From: Anaerolineae bacterium
Lineage (GTDB): Bacteria > Chloroflexota > Anaerolineae > Aggregatilineales > Phototrophicaceae
Length of the DNA: 58,636 nt
Reading direction: 5' to 3'
NCBI GenBank assembly: GCA_022825675.1
Contig: JAJDWK010000018.1
Span: forward strand, 1-58,636
The stretch's first letter is position 1; every line of letters starts with the position of its first letter. The position numbers and the translations under genes were made by a program. Below, one piece after another: positions 8,146 through 16,906 of the stretch. Below the pieces are notes generated by a model. It ran no database searches and was not told the DNA's origin. It saw only the letters and a list, made by a program, of their open reading frames with translations.

Positions 8146-9183
8146 CTATGCTGGCGGCTTGATGCCCAGCCCCTCGGCGCAAGCGGTGATTTCGCGCCAG
8201 GTCGCCGCTGGCAGCTCGATGCCATGCGCCAGCCGTGCGCGCCGCTGCCGCGCTTCCGGCTCGCCCGGGTAGAGCACTTCCCCCGCCAGCGGGTCCGCTT
8301 TGAGGAAGTCTATCAGCGTGTCCACCTGCCGCTGGAAAAGCTCCAGCGCGCCGAAGCGGGCGATGTCAATCATCAGGATGACGGTGCCCCAGCGGTCTTC
8401 CAGCGGCGGCTGCGCGTCCGAGGGCAAGGATGCCATCAGGCTGAACAAGCCGACCATCAGCGCCAGCGCATAGCCCTTGTGCCCGGCATAAGGCAAGCCC
8501 AGCGGGCGCAGCGCGCCGCCCTGCGCCAGTTGAGTTGGGTCGCTGGTCGGCTGCCAATTGCCATCGACAATCCAGTTGCCGGGCAGCCGCTCGCCTTTAT
8601 CCACCGCCACCATCACCTTGCCCGCCGCCGAAATCGAAGTGGCGAAATCGAGAATCACCGCGCCGCGGGCGGCGCTGGGGAAACCCATGGCGATGGGGTT
8701 GGCGCCCAGCTTGCGCCCGGTGCCATAAAGCGGCTGCACTATCGAGCGCGGTCCGCCGATGCAGCCGTCCCAAAGCATCGCCGCCATGCCCGCTTCCGCC
8801 CCCATCTCGGCATAAGTGCCCAGCCGCCCCGTATGCCCGACATGATAAAGCGACGCCAAGCCGATGCCCTGGGCGCGCGCCTTCTCGATTGCCAGCTCGG
8901 TCCCCTGCCGTGCGATGACCTGCCCAAAAGTCCAATTGCCGCAAATCTGCGCCATGGACGCGCTCTCGGCGACCAGCTCTGGCAGCGCCGCGGGCTGCAG
9001 CTGCCCCTTCTCGATGGAGCGGACATAATGCGGGCAGCGGATGACGCCGTGCGAATCGTGCCCCGACAAGTTGGCTTGCACCAGATGCTCGGCGACAATC
9101 TCGGCGTAGTCGCTGCGCGCGCCGGCGCTTTCCAGGATTTGGCTGATGAATGCGCTTAATGGCTGCGCTTGTATGTTTGGCAT
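8146..9183 (-). CDS. Malate/L-lactate dehydrogenase-family oxidoreductase (Ldh2)
   Basis: NAD(P)-dependent oxidoreductase of the Ldh2/YlbC/YiaK family, 345 residues, which oxidises or reduces 2-hydroxy acids or 2,3-diketo sugar acids in the cytoplasm. Family signatures are SGHDSHGVIRCP (about 40-51), GPRSIVQPLYGTGRKLGANPIAM (about 142-164), VILDFATS and the late GHKGYALAL near 240. The substrate cannot be named: malate, lactate, ureidoglycolate and diketogulonate enzymes share these motifs. Ureidoglycolate dehydrogenase would fit the nearby dihydropyrimidinase, but that is speculation. AGAAAG upstream of ATG 9183 serves as ribosome site. It lies 33 nt downstream of the serine hydrolase and is probably co-transcribed with it. 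Confidence 0.85.
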   Translation of the reverse strand: MPNIQAQPLSAFISQILESAGARSDYAEIVAEHLVQANLSGHDSHGVIRCPHYVRSIEKGQLQPAALPELVAESASMAQICGNWTFGQVIARQGTELAIEKARAQGIGLASLYHVGHTGRLGTYAEMGAEAGMAAMLWDGCIGGPRSIVQPLYGTGRKLGANPIAMGFPSAARGAVILDFATSISAAGKVMVAVDKGERLPGNWIVDGNWQPTSDPTQLAQGGALRPLGLPYAGHKGYALALMVGLFSLMASLPSDAQPPLEDRWGTVILMIDIARFGALELFQRQVDTLIDFLKADPLAGEVLYPGEPEARQRRARLAHGIELPAATWREITACAEGLGIKPPA

Positions 9184-9216
9184 TGTTTGTTCTTTCTATC
9201 TAGGCTGATTGGCAGG

Positions 9217-10572
9217 CTAATCGCTGATGCGCTCGCTGTATTCGTTGCGCTCCCACATGCGTATCACCGCGCCGGCGGCATCCAGCTCGAAGCGCAAAGT
9301 CTCGTTGGATTGCCCCGCCTGCTCCAGCGTGAAGACATGGGCTTCGTCAGTCGGCGTCAATGTTATCGGCGGCGCGTCAATAGCGTCCAGGCTGACGATT
9401 ATTAACTTGCCGCCGCGCAGCAGGACCTGCGCCCGCTCCCAGGCGCTCTCGTATATGCCGAGGTAGCGCTGCCAGCCCGCTGGCGCCGCTGATGGCTCGG
9501 CAGCGGTCGCCTTGACAAGCTCGGGCAGAACCAGCTTGTAGGCTTGCTCGGCGATGGCGTGGGGATTGCTGCCCAGCGCATTGCAGAGCGCGATGACGCC
9601 CGTGTTATGGGCGCGGCAGAGGGTGAATGCGGTCAAATAACCGGGATAGCCGCCGCCATGCCCGCTGATGAGCCAGTCCTTGATGCGGTGCAAACCCATG
9701 CCCAAGCCATAGCCGCCTTTCCAGTCCTCATTCAGCCAATGCACGCGGTGCATATCCGTCAGCGAATGGGGGGACAGCGCCTCGCCGCCGCTTACTCCCA
9801 GATGGAAGGCGGCGTATTTCACCAAATCATTGACAGACGAAGCGAAGTTCGCGGAAGCCTCAAAGCCCCGCATCAGCCAAAAGGGGAAAGGCTGGCGCTG
9901 CCCGTTTGCCTGTTCCTTGCTGTATCCAGTCGCCAGCAGCGGGTCATCCGCCCGCGGCTGCGGCTGCGTCGCGGCCATGCCCAGCGGGTCGAGCAGGCGC
10001 GCTTGCAGATAGTCCGCCCAGCTGCGCCCGGATACCGCCGCGACAATCCCGCCAAGCAGGGCATAGCCCAGGTTGCTGTAGGCGAATTTTTCATAAGGCG
10101 GGCGCGTGAGCCGCCGCGACTGGGTATCGGCGATGAAAGCCGCGTCGCTGGGCGCCTCAAGCTCGGTCCACATCGGGTTCGTCGAATCGCGGGGCAAGCC
10201 GGCGGTATGCGTCAGCAGGTTGCGGATGGTGATGGGCGGCGCGTCTTGATAGCGCAGGTCGAACCAGTCCAGGTGCTGGGCGACCGGGTCGTCCAGGCGC
10301 AGGGCACCGGCATCGCGCAGCTGCAAAATAGCGGCAGCGGTGAAAGTTTTGGTGATGCTGGCGATGCGGAAGCGCGTATCCAGCGTGACGGGGGCGCGCG
10401 TTGTTACATTGGCATAGCCATAACCCCGCCCCCAGAGCAGCTCGCCCGCATGCACGATGCCCAGCGCCAGGCCGGGCAGGCGCTGGCGGCGACAGTGGTG
10501 CTCGCTCCAGTTATCGAGCAGGGAGATGGCGGTGGCGAGGTCGGGGTGATTTTGCAGCAGGGGGTGGGTCAT
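9217..10572 (-). CDS. Serine hydrolase, beta-lactamase class C / D-aminopeptidase family
   Basis: The penicillin-binding-protein-like serine hydrolase fold (Pfam beta-lactamase family) of esterases, D-aminopeptidases and class C enzymes. From ATG 10572 it gives 451 residues. The catalytic SITK tetrad (FRIASITKTFTAAA) is near residue 70, the YSN motif (KFAYSNLGYALLGG) near 165, and the HGG motif of the third box (ISGHGGGYPG) near 316. A C-terminal beta-rich lipocalin-like domain covers about 365-451. The 157 nt upstream encode a convincing signal peptide with its own ribosome site, but one base out of frame (see findings). The native protein is therefore probably exported, and the ATG 10572 form may be a truncated or cytoplasmic version. 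Confidence 0.82.
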   Translation of the reverse strand: MTHPLLQNHPDLATAISLLDNWSEHHCRRQRLPGLALGIVHAGELLWGRGYGYANVTTRAPVTLDTRFRIASITKTFTAAAILQLRDAGALRLDDPVAQHLDWFDLRYQDAPPITIRNLLTHTAGLPRDSTNPMWTELEAPSDAAFIADTQSRRLTRPPYEKFAYSNLGYALLGGIVAAVSGRSWADYLQARLLDPLGMAATQPQPRADDPLLATGYSKEQANGQRQPFPFWLMRGFEASANFASSVNDLVKYAAFHLGVSGGEALSPHSLTDMHRVHWLNEDWKGGYGLGMGLHRIKDWLISGHGGGYPGYLTAFTLCRAHNTGVIALCNALGSNPHAIAEQAYKLVLPELVKATAAEPSAAPAGWQRYLGIYESAWERAQVLLRGGKLIIVSLDAIDAPPITLTPTDEAHVFTLEQAGQSNETLRFELDAAGAVIRMWERNEYSERISD

Positions 10573-10729
10573 AGGGCGGTCGCTTTCATTCGGCTGTTGA
10601 CTTAATGGCTCTTCCGCCGAAGTTGTGAGTGTACTCAAGCTCGTTAGCGCGCTGCCGCCGATTGAAAGCAGCAAGGCAAAAACCAGCGGTCATGAATGCA
10701 AGCAGTGAAAGCCTTCGGCGAAGGGGCAT
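10573..10729 (-). pseudogene. Out-of-frame signal-peptide segment of the serine hydrolase
   Basis: ATG 10727-10729, preceded by GGAG at 10737-10740 (7 nt spacing), opens MPLRRRLSLLAFMTAGF, a typical n- and h-region. The frame then runs to a stop near 10570. Removing one base from the five-base homopolymer at 10678-10682 joins it to ALLLSIGGSALTSLSTL and on into the serine hydrolase frame. It is either a real frameshift or a sequencing/assembly error. Confidence 0.6.
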
Positions 10730-10740
10730 GGTAAATCTCC

Positions 10741-10760
10741 CGCATAGCGTGGGCTATGCG
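10741..10760. promoter_or_regulatory. Perfect 8-bp inverted repeat before the hydrolase leader
   Basis: CGCATAGC and GCTATGCG are separated by GTGG, immediately upstream of the GGAG ribosome site of the signal-peptide start. It could be an operator or an mRNA hairpin at the ribosome site. There is no T-tract, so it is not a terminator. Confidence 0.4.
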
Positions 10761-10917
10761 CAGCAGCAGCGTTTGCTTTGTATTCTGATGTACTGTACAG
10801 GATGTTGCGGCTGGGCGCTACTTTTGAGGTTTGGGAGGCGGTTGCGGGAGGCGACATATCGCGCTGCAGTTTGCAGGAAAACTGTTTTAAAGAAAGATTG
10901 GGGCTGCTCTACGATGC

Positions 10918-12791
10918 CTATTCTAAGGAGATGCTATATTCCAGCCCATAGTAGAGCTTGTGGTAACTAGCCAATGGTCCTGGTCGGTAATTTATTTGCA
11001 GCGAAGAATCCATAAAAGTATGGGAGCTAATATGTGTATATTCCCGCTCATAGACCGCGGCGTCGCCCGCGTCAATCAAACGCATGATTTCGCGATGATT
11101 CGTATCCCAAATTTGGGCGGCTTCTCTATGGTAGGGGAGGCGCTGCGCCTGCCCCAATACAATCCCGGCGGCGATGATGACCGCAAACAGCACATTCACG
11201 CCGACTAGCAATCGATTCCACTTGGCATCCAATAACAAGCCGCTTTGCAGACGCTTGACGCCAGCGCCTATGCCCAGCCCCAAGTACAGCGCGCATAGCA
11301 TCAGCAGATAGGTTGCAGGCGCAAACACGCGGTTGAAGAGAAACCCTTGCCCCCAAAGCGATACCGCTACCAGCGCCGCAAAACTCAGCAGGAATAGCGT
11401 GATTACTGTAACCGCGCCCCAGAGCCGCTTCTTTTGCTCCACGTATGGCGCTGTCCCTGTCGCTATCGCAAAGAGAACAAATGCAAACGATATGCCACTG
11501 AGCGCCAAATAGGTCTCGGCTCTCCAGTGAATGCTCCGAATTTGTGATAAGGCAAACAGCGCAATGACCGCCAGCCCCATAACGCCGCAGAGCGTCATCA
11601 CCATTGCCGGGCGCTGAAACAGGCTGTCGAACCAGCTGCGCCGCCAAAGCAGAAAGGCAAAAAATAGGATAGCCGCTAGGTTGATGACCAGGATTACGGT
11701 AAAGGACCAGCTAAATCGCCCTAAGACTTGCCCACTGTCGCTAGAATGTGCCCACAAAAGCGGAAGCAATAGAACTTGCAGAACGAGGCCGCTAGCCGCC
11801 GCCAAACGCGGCAGGCTTGATAAGCTTTCCGTTGTGATCGCTCGGGGGGGGGGGGGGCGGAATTAATGCAAAGCGCAACACAAGCGCCCGCCGCCATGAC
11901 CAGCATAAAGCCGGCGAAAGCGGGCGGATGCCCCAAGATTCCTACCATCTCGACGACGGTGCCTTCTATAAGCGCAGGCAAGTCGCGAATGGGATTCATG
12001 GTATTGCCAAAATTATCGGGGAGATTGGCGCGGTAATGCACTCCCGGTGCTGCCAAATGTACGGCTAGACCAATGAGGCTGCCAAGAAAAGACGCCGCGC
12101 TCAGCGCGATAAAGCGGCGATGCTTTGCTGATTTTTGGGCTTTGTTCAACAAGAATAGCGCTATCAGCGATAGCAGCAGCAATGCCAATATAACGGTCTG
12201 AAATACACAGTACATCTCGCTGAAGCCAGCGGTAAGGAAAGCAATCCCAGCGAGCGCTAGCGCGCAAAGCGCAAATGGCAATTTCTTTGCTAGCGTTCCC
12301 CCAAGAAATATCAGCAATGCCGAGATTGTCAGCAAAAGCGGCAAAGGCGAGCTGTACTCCAATACTGAGGTCAGCCAATAGAGATTGTGTACTGAGAGAA
12401 AGCCGTTGAAACTGGCGCCCAGCATGAGCGCGGCGAGCGAGAATACGATAAACGCGCGCGGCTGCTCAGCTCCAAGATGGCGCATCATTCTGTGTGCGGC
12501 AAAAGCGAAGCCCGGTAAAGCGATTGCAGCGAGGAATATCAGGCTTAGTGGGGGAAGCGCCTCGCCCATCGGCTCCAGCAGTCCGTAAGCGAGGTGGCTT
12601 GTATATTCGCCTGTCCAAGTTTCGCGCCAGTAAAGCATGCTCTGCCACGCGCCGACCTCCCTTGCCTTGCCAAGGTATAGATAATCGTCGGTCATCAGGC
12701 GCGTAAATGTCCCGATATACAAAAACAACAGCAGCGGCACAAAGGCCGCCACCAGCAGCAGAACCCCAGCCAAGCGCTCGCGTTTCGGCAC
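10918..12791 (-). CDS. DUF6056-like polytopic membrane protein, split by frameshift at a 14-base homopolymer
   Basis: A large multi-spanning membrane protein in the style of DUF6056 and glycosyltransferase-like membrane families linked to surface polysaccharides; no enzymatic role is established. GTG 12791 has a strong GGAGGGG ribosome site. The N-terminal portion carries an exposed acidic motif after the first helix (TRLMTDDYLYLGKA) and about eight helices, and runs about 311 residues to the homopolymer. In the sequence as given, the frame then continues as unrelated Arg/Cys-rich residues and stops at 11721. The correct membrane-protein sequence resumes in another frame (AITTESLSSLPRLAAASG) and continues with more helices to the stop at 10918. 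One extra base (15 instead of 14), or two fewer, would restore a single protein of about 624 residues. Both halves are intact and well conserved in style, which favours recent or reversible change, or a sequencing error. Confidence 0.75.
11844..11857. repeat. Homopolymer tract of 14 G (14 C in the coding strand)
   Basis: An uninterrupted run inside the DUF6056-like gene. The coding strand needs a C-count divisible by three to keep both halves in frame; 14 is off by one. It is a candidate slipped-strand (phase-variable) site or an assembly error. Confidence 0.85.
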
Positions 12792-12823
12792 CTATCCCCT
12801 CCCTCATGTGGCAGCAATCAAGC

Positions 12824-12849
12824 AAATTGTAGACTATAGTCTACAATTT
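12824..12849. promoter_or_regulatory. Perfect 26-bp palindrome upstream of the DUF6056-like gene
   Basis: AT-rich perfect dyad centred at 12836/12837 with core TGTAGACTATAGTCTACA. It lies about 33 nt upstream of GTG 12791. The half sequence TGTAGACTATA (12828-12838) recurs at 40889-40899 upstream of the beta-helix gene, in the same orientation relative to that gene. It could be an operator and/or contain the -10 element TATAGT. Confidence 0.5.
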
Positions 12850-13023
12850 ATTCCAATTTCTTGCTACCTGTGGGGTCGGGAATGCTCAATTCCCTATAGC
12901 AGGGGGAAGCCCCGCGCGGGGCAGGGGGCTGCATGCAGCGGTCAAAGCCCTATACCGTGGGCTGGACCGCTGGCGATAGTAATGTAGAACTGGGAACGAA
13001 AAAACTTAGTCAGACGCTATGCG

Positions 13024-14388
13024 CTACAGCCCCGTCACATCAAGGAACCAGCGCTCCAGCGCCGACTCCATCGCCGCGACCCGCGCCGGCTGCTCCGCCG
13101 CCAGGTCATGCCGCTCCTGCGGGTCCTCGGCGATATTAAAGAGCAGTGGCGGCGGCGGCTCCGGCAGCTCGCGCGCTGGATACAGCGCGTCCAACACATC
13201 TGAAAAGGCTTCGGGCATATACTTGATGGCGCGGTCCAGCGCCGAATCACGCGGGCTGACCGCCATCGCCGCCGCGATTTGCGGGCGCAGCAGCTTCCAA
13301 TCGCCATCGCGCATGGCGGCGTTGCAGCTGCCCACCGGCTCATAGCGGTTCCACTGCCAAAAGCGCTGCGGATAGGCAGCAGCCGCCGCGCCCCGCAGCG
13401 CCGGCGCGATATCCAAGCCGTCTAAGGCCAGCCCCGCCGGCATCTCAAGCCCCGCCAGCCCCAGCAGCGTCGGCAGCCAATCCACAAAATGCGCCATGAT
13501 ATCGCTCTGCTGCCCGCCGCCGGGCAAGCCATCGCGCCAGCGCAGCAGCATTGGCACGCGGATGCCGCCTTCGTAAGTATTGCCCTTGCCGCCGTTGAAG
13601 CCGCAGTTGAAGCGCCGCTGCGAAAGCCCGTCAAAATCGCCCAGCGCCGGCCCATTGTCGCTGGTGAACAGCAGGATGGTATTGTCCGCCAAGCCCAGCG
13701 CTTCCAGCTTTTCGCTGATGCGCCCGATGCCCGCGTCCATCACCTCAATCATCGCGTAAATCAAGCTGACGCCCAGCCCAAACCCGCGCTCTTGATACTT
13801 CGTCACCAGCGCTTGCGGCGCTTCCAGCGGGAAATGCGGCGCATTATAAGCCAGCTGCAGGAAAAAGGGCTGCCGCTGATGGCGCTCGATGAAATCCAGC
13901 GCGGCTTCGCTGAATACATCGGTCAGATAACGCTGGCGATTGCCATATTCAATGCTGCCATTGCGGTCCAGCCGATACGAATAATAGGGATTCCAGCCGC
14001 CCTGGAAGCCGACAAATTCTTCAAAACCGCGGGCGCGCGGATGATAGCGCTGGTCGAGCGCGCCATTGTGCCACTTGCCAACCAAACCGGTGGCATAGCC
14101 GGCGGCCTGCAGCAGGTCCGCCATGGTACTTTCTTCCAGGCGCAGGCGGTCCAAGCCGCGCGCTTCTAGCGTGTCGATGCTGCCGGTGCGGTGGGGGTAG
14201 CGCCCGGTCATCAGCGCCGCCCGCGCCGGCGCGCAGACGGGCGAGGCGGAATACTGCTGCGTCAGGCAGATGCCTTCCGCCGCCAGCGCGTCCAGGTGCG
14301 GCGTGCAGGAAAGCTGATCGTTGAAAATGCCGAAGTCGCCATAACCCATGTCATCGGCGATTATAAGGATGATATTCGGCGGCGTCAT
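13024..14388 (-). CDS. Sulfatase (formylglycine-dependent, Cys type)
   Basis: A 454-residue arylsulfatase-family hydrolase releasing sulfate from sulfated sugars or other esters. The N-terminal metal-binding IIADDMGYGD (about 9-18) and the sulfatase signature CAPARAALMTGRYP (C52 would be converted to formylglycine) are present, as is the second metal site LFTSDNGPALGD near 239. No signal peptide is seen, so either it acts inside the cell or the start lacks an export signal. Its ATG overlaps the stop of the FHA gene by ATGA, so the pair is translationally coupled. No sulfatase-modifying enzyme is visible in the window. The substrate is unknown. Confidence 0.9.
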   Translation of the reverse strand: MTPPNIILIIADDMGYGDFGIFNDQLSCTPHLDALAAEGICLTQQYSASPVCAPARAALMTGRYPHRTGSIDTLEARGLDRLRLEESTMADLLQAAGYATGLVGKWHNGALDQRYHPRARGFEEFVGFQGGWNPYYSYRLDRNGSIEYGNRQRYLTDVFSEAALDFIERHQRQPFFLQLAYNAPHFPLEAPQALVTKYQERGFGLGVSLIYAMIEVMDAGIGRISEKLEALGLADNTILLFTSDNGPALGDFDGLSQRRFNCGFNGGKGNTYEGGIRVPMLLRWRDGLPGGGQQSDIMAHFVDWLPTLLGLAGLEMPAGLALDGLDIAPALRGAAAAAYPQRFWQWNRYEPVGSCNAAMRDGDWKLLRPQIAAAMAVSPRDSALDRAIKYMPEAFSDVLDALYPARELPEPPPPLLFNIAEDPQERHDLAAEQPARVAAMESALERWFLDVTGL

Positions 14389-15110
14389 AAGCTGCCGTTG
14401 CGGCTGGTTTCCAGCGCCGCCTGGCGGCGGGTGAAGCCGGCATAAAATACCGTCAAGGTGCCGCCAAAGTTGATGCGGTCGCCATCGCGCAGCAGCCGCG
14501 CCTTGCCGCCCGTCACCGGCTGATTGTTGACCGCCGTGCCGTTGATGCTGCCCAAATCAAAGAGCTTCCAGCGCCGCCCATCACGCGCCAAGAAGGCATG
14601 CGGGCGCGAGACTGTCGGGTCTTGCAGGGCGATTTCCCAGTTGGCGCTGGGCGTCGAGCGCCCGATGTACAGCTCTTCTTTCAACAGCGTGAAGACCTGC
14701 CCTTGCTGCGGTCCGCGGGTGATGCGCAGGCTGGCGCGGTCGCCGGCAACGGCGTTGACGCGCCGCGCCGCATCCGCCGCGCCAGCAGCGTCCGCCGCCA
14801 GCAGCTTCAACACCGAGACAAAAAGATGCGCCTCATCGCCGATGGCGAGGTCGCATTCGCCATATATCTGCACGCCGTTGATGAAGGTGCCATTGGCGCT
14901 GCCGCGGTCTTCGATCGTGAAAGCGCCATTGGCGCAAGCGATGCTGGCATGCAGCCGCGAGATATGGCTCTCGGGCAATTGGATGTCGTTGCTGGCGGCG
15001 CGCCCGATGTCTAGCCGGTCGCCATCGTATAAGAGGCGCTCTTGGGTGAGGCTGCTGAAGGGGTCCAGCCAGACCAGCTTGGCAAGCGCCGTTCGGCTGA
15101 AAGCGTTCAT
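14385..15110 (-). CDS. Protein with two FHA domains
   Basis: A 241-residue cytoplasmic protein with two forkhead-associated (phosphothreonine-binding) domains. Domain 1 (about 20-100) has GRAASNDIQLP, SRLHASI and GSANGTFING. Domain 2 (about 130-220) has IGRSTPSANWEIAL, SRPHAFL and GSINGTAVNN. Both keep the conserved Gly-Arg, Ser-x-x-His and Asn residues, so both should bind phosphothreonine peptides. ATG 15110 was preferred over ATG 15140 because the promoter's -10 box at 15145-15150 would start transcription downstream of 15140. It is the first gene of a coupled pair with the sulfatase. The likely partner is a Ser/Thr kinase outside the window. Confidence 0.88.
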   Translation of the reverse strand: MNAFSRTALAKLVWLDPFSSLTQERLLYDGDRLDIGRAASNDIQLPESHISRLHASIACANGAFTIEDRGSANGTFINGVQIYGECDLAIGDEAHLFVSVLKLLAADAAGAADAARRVNAVAGDRASLRITRGPQQGQVFTLLKEELYIGRSTPSANWEIALQDPTVSRPHAFLARDGRRWKLFDLGSINGTAVNNQPVTGGKARLLRDGDRINFGGTLTVFYAGFTRRQAALETSRNGSL

Positions 15111-15144
15111 GACGAGGGTCCTGCTTTGTATAATATTCATCTCA

Positions 15145-15150
15145 AGTATA
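15145..15150 (-). promoter_or_regulatory. Extended -10 promoter of the FHA-sulfatase pair
   Basis: On the minus strand, TGTGCTATACT places an extended -10 (TGC followed by TATACT) about 35-40 nt before ATG 15110. No good -35 is seen. Confidence 0.45.
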
Positions 15151-15256
15151 GCACATAGTTTACCCGCTGGGGGCGAGTGATTGTGATGGGCGGGCAATTG
15201 CATCAAATGCATTTATGTCGATTGCAACATAATTCTAGGGATTTGCGTGGATATTG

Positions 15257-15279
15257 AGGGCGTTTCGGCGAAACGCCCT
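15257..15279. repeat. Variable-stem hairpin with adjacent MITE-2 fragment
   Basis: A perfect inverted repeat of 10 bp (AGGGCGTTTC / GAAACGCCCT) with a 3-nt loop. It is followed at about 15300-15350 by a fragment of MITE-2 (CTCTGCGCCTCTGTGGTGAA). Part of a dispersed hairpin family. Confidence 0.7.
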
Positions 15280-15381
15280 GCAGTATCTCCTTTTTCTGCA
15301 AATTTGCAGAAAAAACCTCTGTGCCCTCTGCGCCTCTGTGGTGAATAAGTGTTGATGCAATTGCCCCGCCCGCCCCGACCA

Positions 15382-15410
15382 TTGGGATGCGCCGCCTTAG
15401 CCGCTATAAT
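15382..15410 (+). promoter_or_regulatory. Sigma70-like promoter of the methylmalonyl-CoA mutase operon
   Basis: TTGGGA at 15382-15387 and a perfect TATAAT at 15405-15410 are 17 bp apart, about 36 nt before ATG 15446. No cobalamin riboswitch is seen in the leader. Confidence 0.6.
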
Positions 15411-15445
15411 GCCGCCACTGGCAGCCTACATCAGCGCGAGCGAGC

Positions 15446-16906
15446 ATGTCCCAGCAGCTATTTTCTGACTTCCCCGCCGTAACCCGCCAGGAATGGGAAG
15501 CGGCGGCGCGCGCCACCTTCGCCGATACCGCGCAGGACCGCCTGCATAAACTTAATGCGGACGGGCTGGAGTTCAGCGCCTTGCCAAGCGCGGAAGCCCT
15601 GGCGGGCGGCGCGCACAGTGGCGGCTTGCCCGGGCAATTCCCCTTCCTGCGCGGGGGCAGCGCCAGCGGCTATCGCGCCCAGCCCTGGCAGATCACACAG
15701 GCGCTCGAGCTGGCGCGCCCGCCAGAGTTCAACGCCGCCTTGAGCGAGGCGCTGGCGAGCGGGGCGACAGCAATCCACCTGGACGACCGCCTGACGCTGG
15801 CATCCCGCGCGGACCTGGAAACGGCGCTGGCGGGCATTGATTTGCGGCGCGTCCCGCTCTTTGTGCGGCGGCTCGCCGACGCGCCGCGCATATTCGCCTG
15901 GCTCGCCGAGATGCTGGCTGCGGACGCGCTTTCCGCGCTGACTGGTTATATCGGCGGCGACCCGCTGGGGCTGCTGGCGCGCGATGGCGCATTAACCGCC
16001 GCCGCCTTCGACCAGTTGGCGGCGCATTGTCAGCGCCTCGGCGCGGCCTCACCGCGGCTGGGCAGCGTCGCCATCAGCACAAAGCTGTATCATGACGGCG
16101 GCGCGACCGCCCCCTGGGAGCTGGCGCTGGCGCTGGCGAACGGCGCTGAGACCCTGCGCGCCCTGGCGCGGCGCGGCATCGAGCCCGCCTGGCTGGCGCC
16201 GCGGCTGACCGTCACGCTGAGCATCGGCGGCGACTTCTTCACCGAATTGGCGAAATTCCGCGCGATAAAAGCGCTCTGGGCGCAGCTTTTGCAGGCATTT
16301 GGCATCAGCCGCGACCGCTGCTTAATTCGCCTCTATGCCGAAAGCGGTTGGCGCAACAAAACGCGGCGCGACCCGCACATGAACCTGCTGCGCGCCACCA
16401 CCGAGGCGCTGGCAGCCGCCCTCGGCGGCATCGCCGGCATGAGCATCGCCCCCTTCGACCAGCCGCTGGGGCAGTCCAGCGCTTTTTCCCGCCGATTGGC
16501 GCGCAACCTGCAGCTGATACTGGCGGAAGAAGCGCAGCTGACGCAGTTGATTGACCCGGCTGGCGGCGCTTGGCACATCGAAATGCTGACCGACCAACTG
16601 GCGCGCGCCGCCTGGACGCAATTCCAAGAGTTGGAAGCGGGCGGCGGCTTAGCCGCGATGCTGCGCGCCGGGACCGTGCAAGCGGCATTAAAGCGCCTCA
16701 ATAAAAAGCGCGGGACTGACCTGGCGGCGGGGCGCAAAATCTTGGTGGGCAGCAGCCGCTTTCTCAACGCGGATGAGCCGCCGCCGCCTCAGCCACCTAT
16801 CAAGCGCCCGCCAGTCTCAAAGTTGCTGCCCGGGCAGGCAATTCCAGCGCAGCCGCAAAACCTGGAGCAGCTGCTGGCGCTGGCGATAGCGGAAGACGGC
16901 GCATGA
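15446..16906 (+). CDS. mutA: Methylmalonyl-CoA mutase small subunit (short form)
   Basis: The non-catalytic partner of the heterodimeric B12-dependent mutase that interconverts methylmalonyl-CoA and succinyl-CoA. The 486 residues cover the mutase TIM barrel, including [22 protein letters not shown] near 292-313 and [17 protein letters not shown]. They end after a Pro-rich linker ([15 protein letters not shown]). The degenerate C-terminal B12-like domain of longer small subunits is absent, so the protein is shorter than many MutA proteins. It is coupled to the large subunit by an ATGA overlap at 16903. ATG 15446 is preceded by GCGAGCGAG. Confidence 0.85.
   Translation: MSQQLFSDFPAVTRQEWEAAARATFADTAQDRLHKLNADGLEFSALPSAEALAGGAHSGGLPGQFPFLRGGSASGYRAQPWQITQALELARPPEFNAALSEALASGATAIHLDDRLTLASRADLETALAGIDLRRVPLFVRRLADAPRIFAWLAEMLAADALSALTGYIGGDPLGLLARDGALTAAAFDQLAAHCQRLGAASPRLGSVAISTKLYHDGGATAPWELALALANGAETLRALARRGIEPAWLAPRLTVTLSIGGDFFTELAKFRAIKALWAQLLQAFGISRDRCLIRLYAESGWRNKTRRDPHMNLLRATTEALAAALGGIAGMSIAPFDQPLGQSSAFSRRLARNLQLILAEEAQLTQLIDPAGGAWHIEMLTDQLARAAWTQFQELEAGGGLAAMLRAGTVQAALKRLNKKRGTDLAAGRKILVGSSRFLNADEPPPPQPPIKRPPVSKLLPGQAIPAQPQNLEQLLALAIAEDGA

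Noticed and set aside
9169..10605. Plus-strand frames antisense to the serine hydrolase
   Set aside because: They have no start signals or domains, whereas the minus strand carries the SITK, YSN and HGG motifs.
12893..12950. GC-rich palindromes (GCCCCGCGCGGGGC and CTGCATGCAG) downstream of the sulfatase as terminator
   Set aside because: They form hairpins but no T-tract follows on the minus strand; left as unassigned structure rather than called a terminator.
15213..15445. Possible cobalamin riboswitch before the mutase genes
   Set aside because: The leader consists of a hairpin repeat and a MITE-2 fragment plus a standard promoter; no B12-box-like sequence was recognised.
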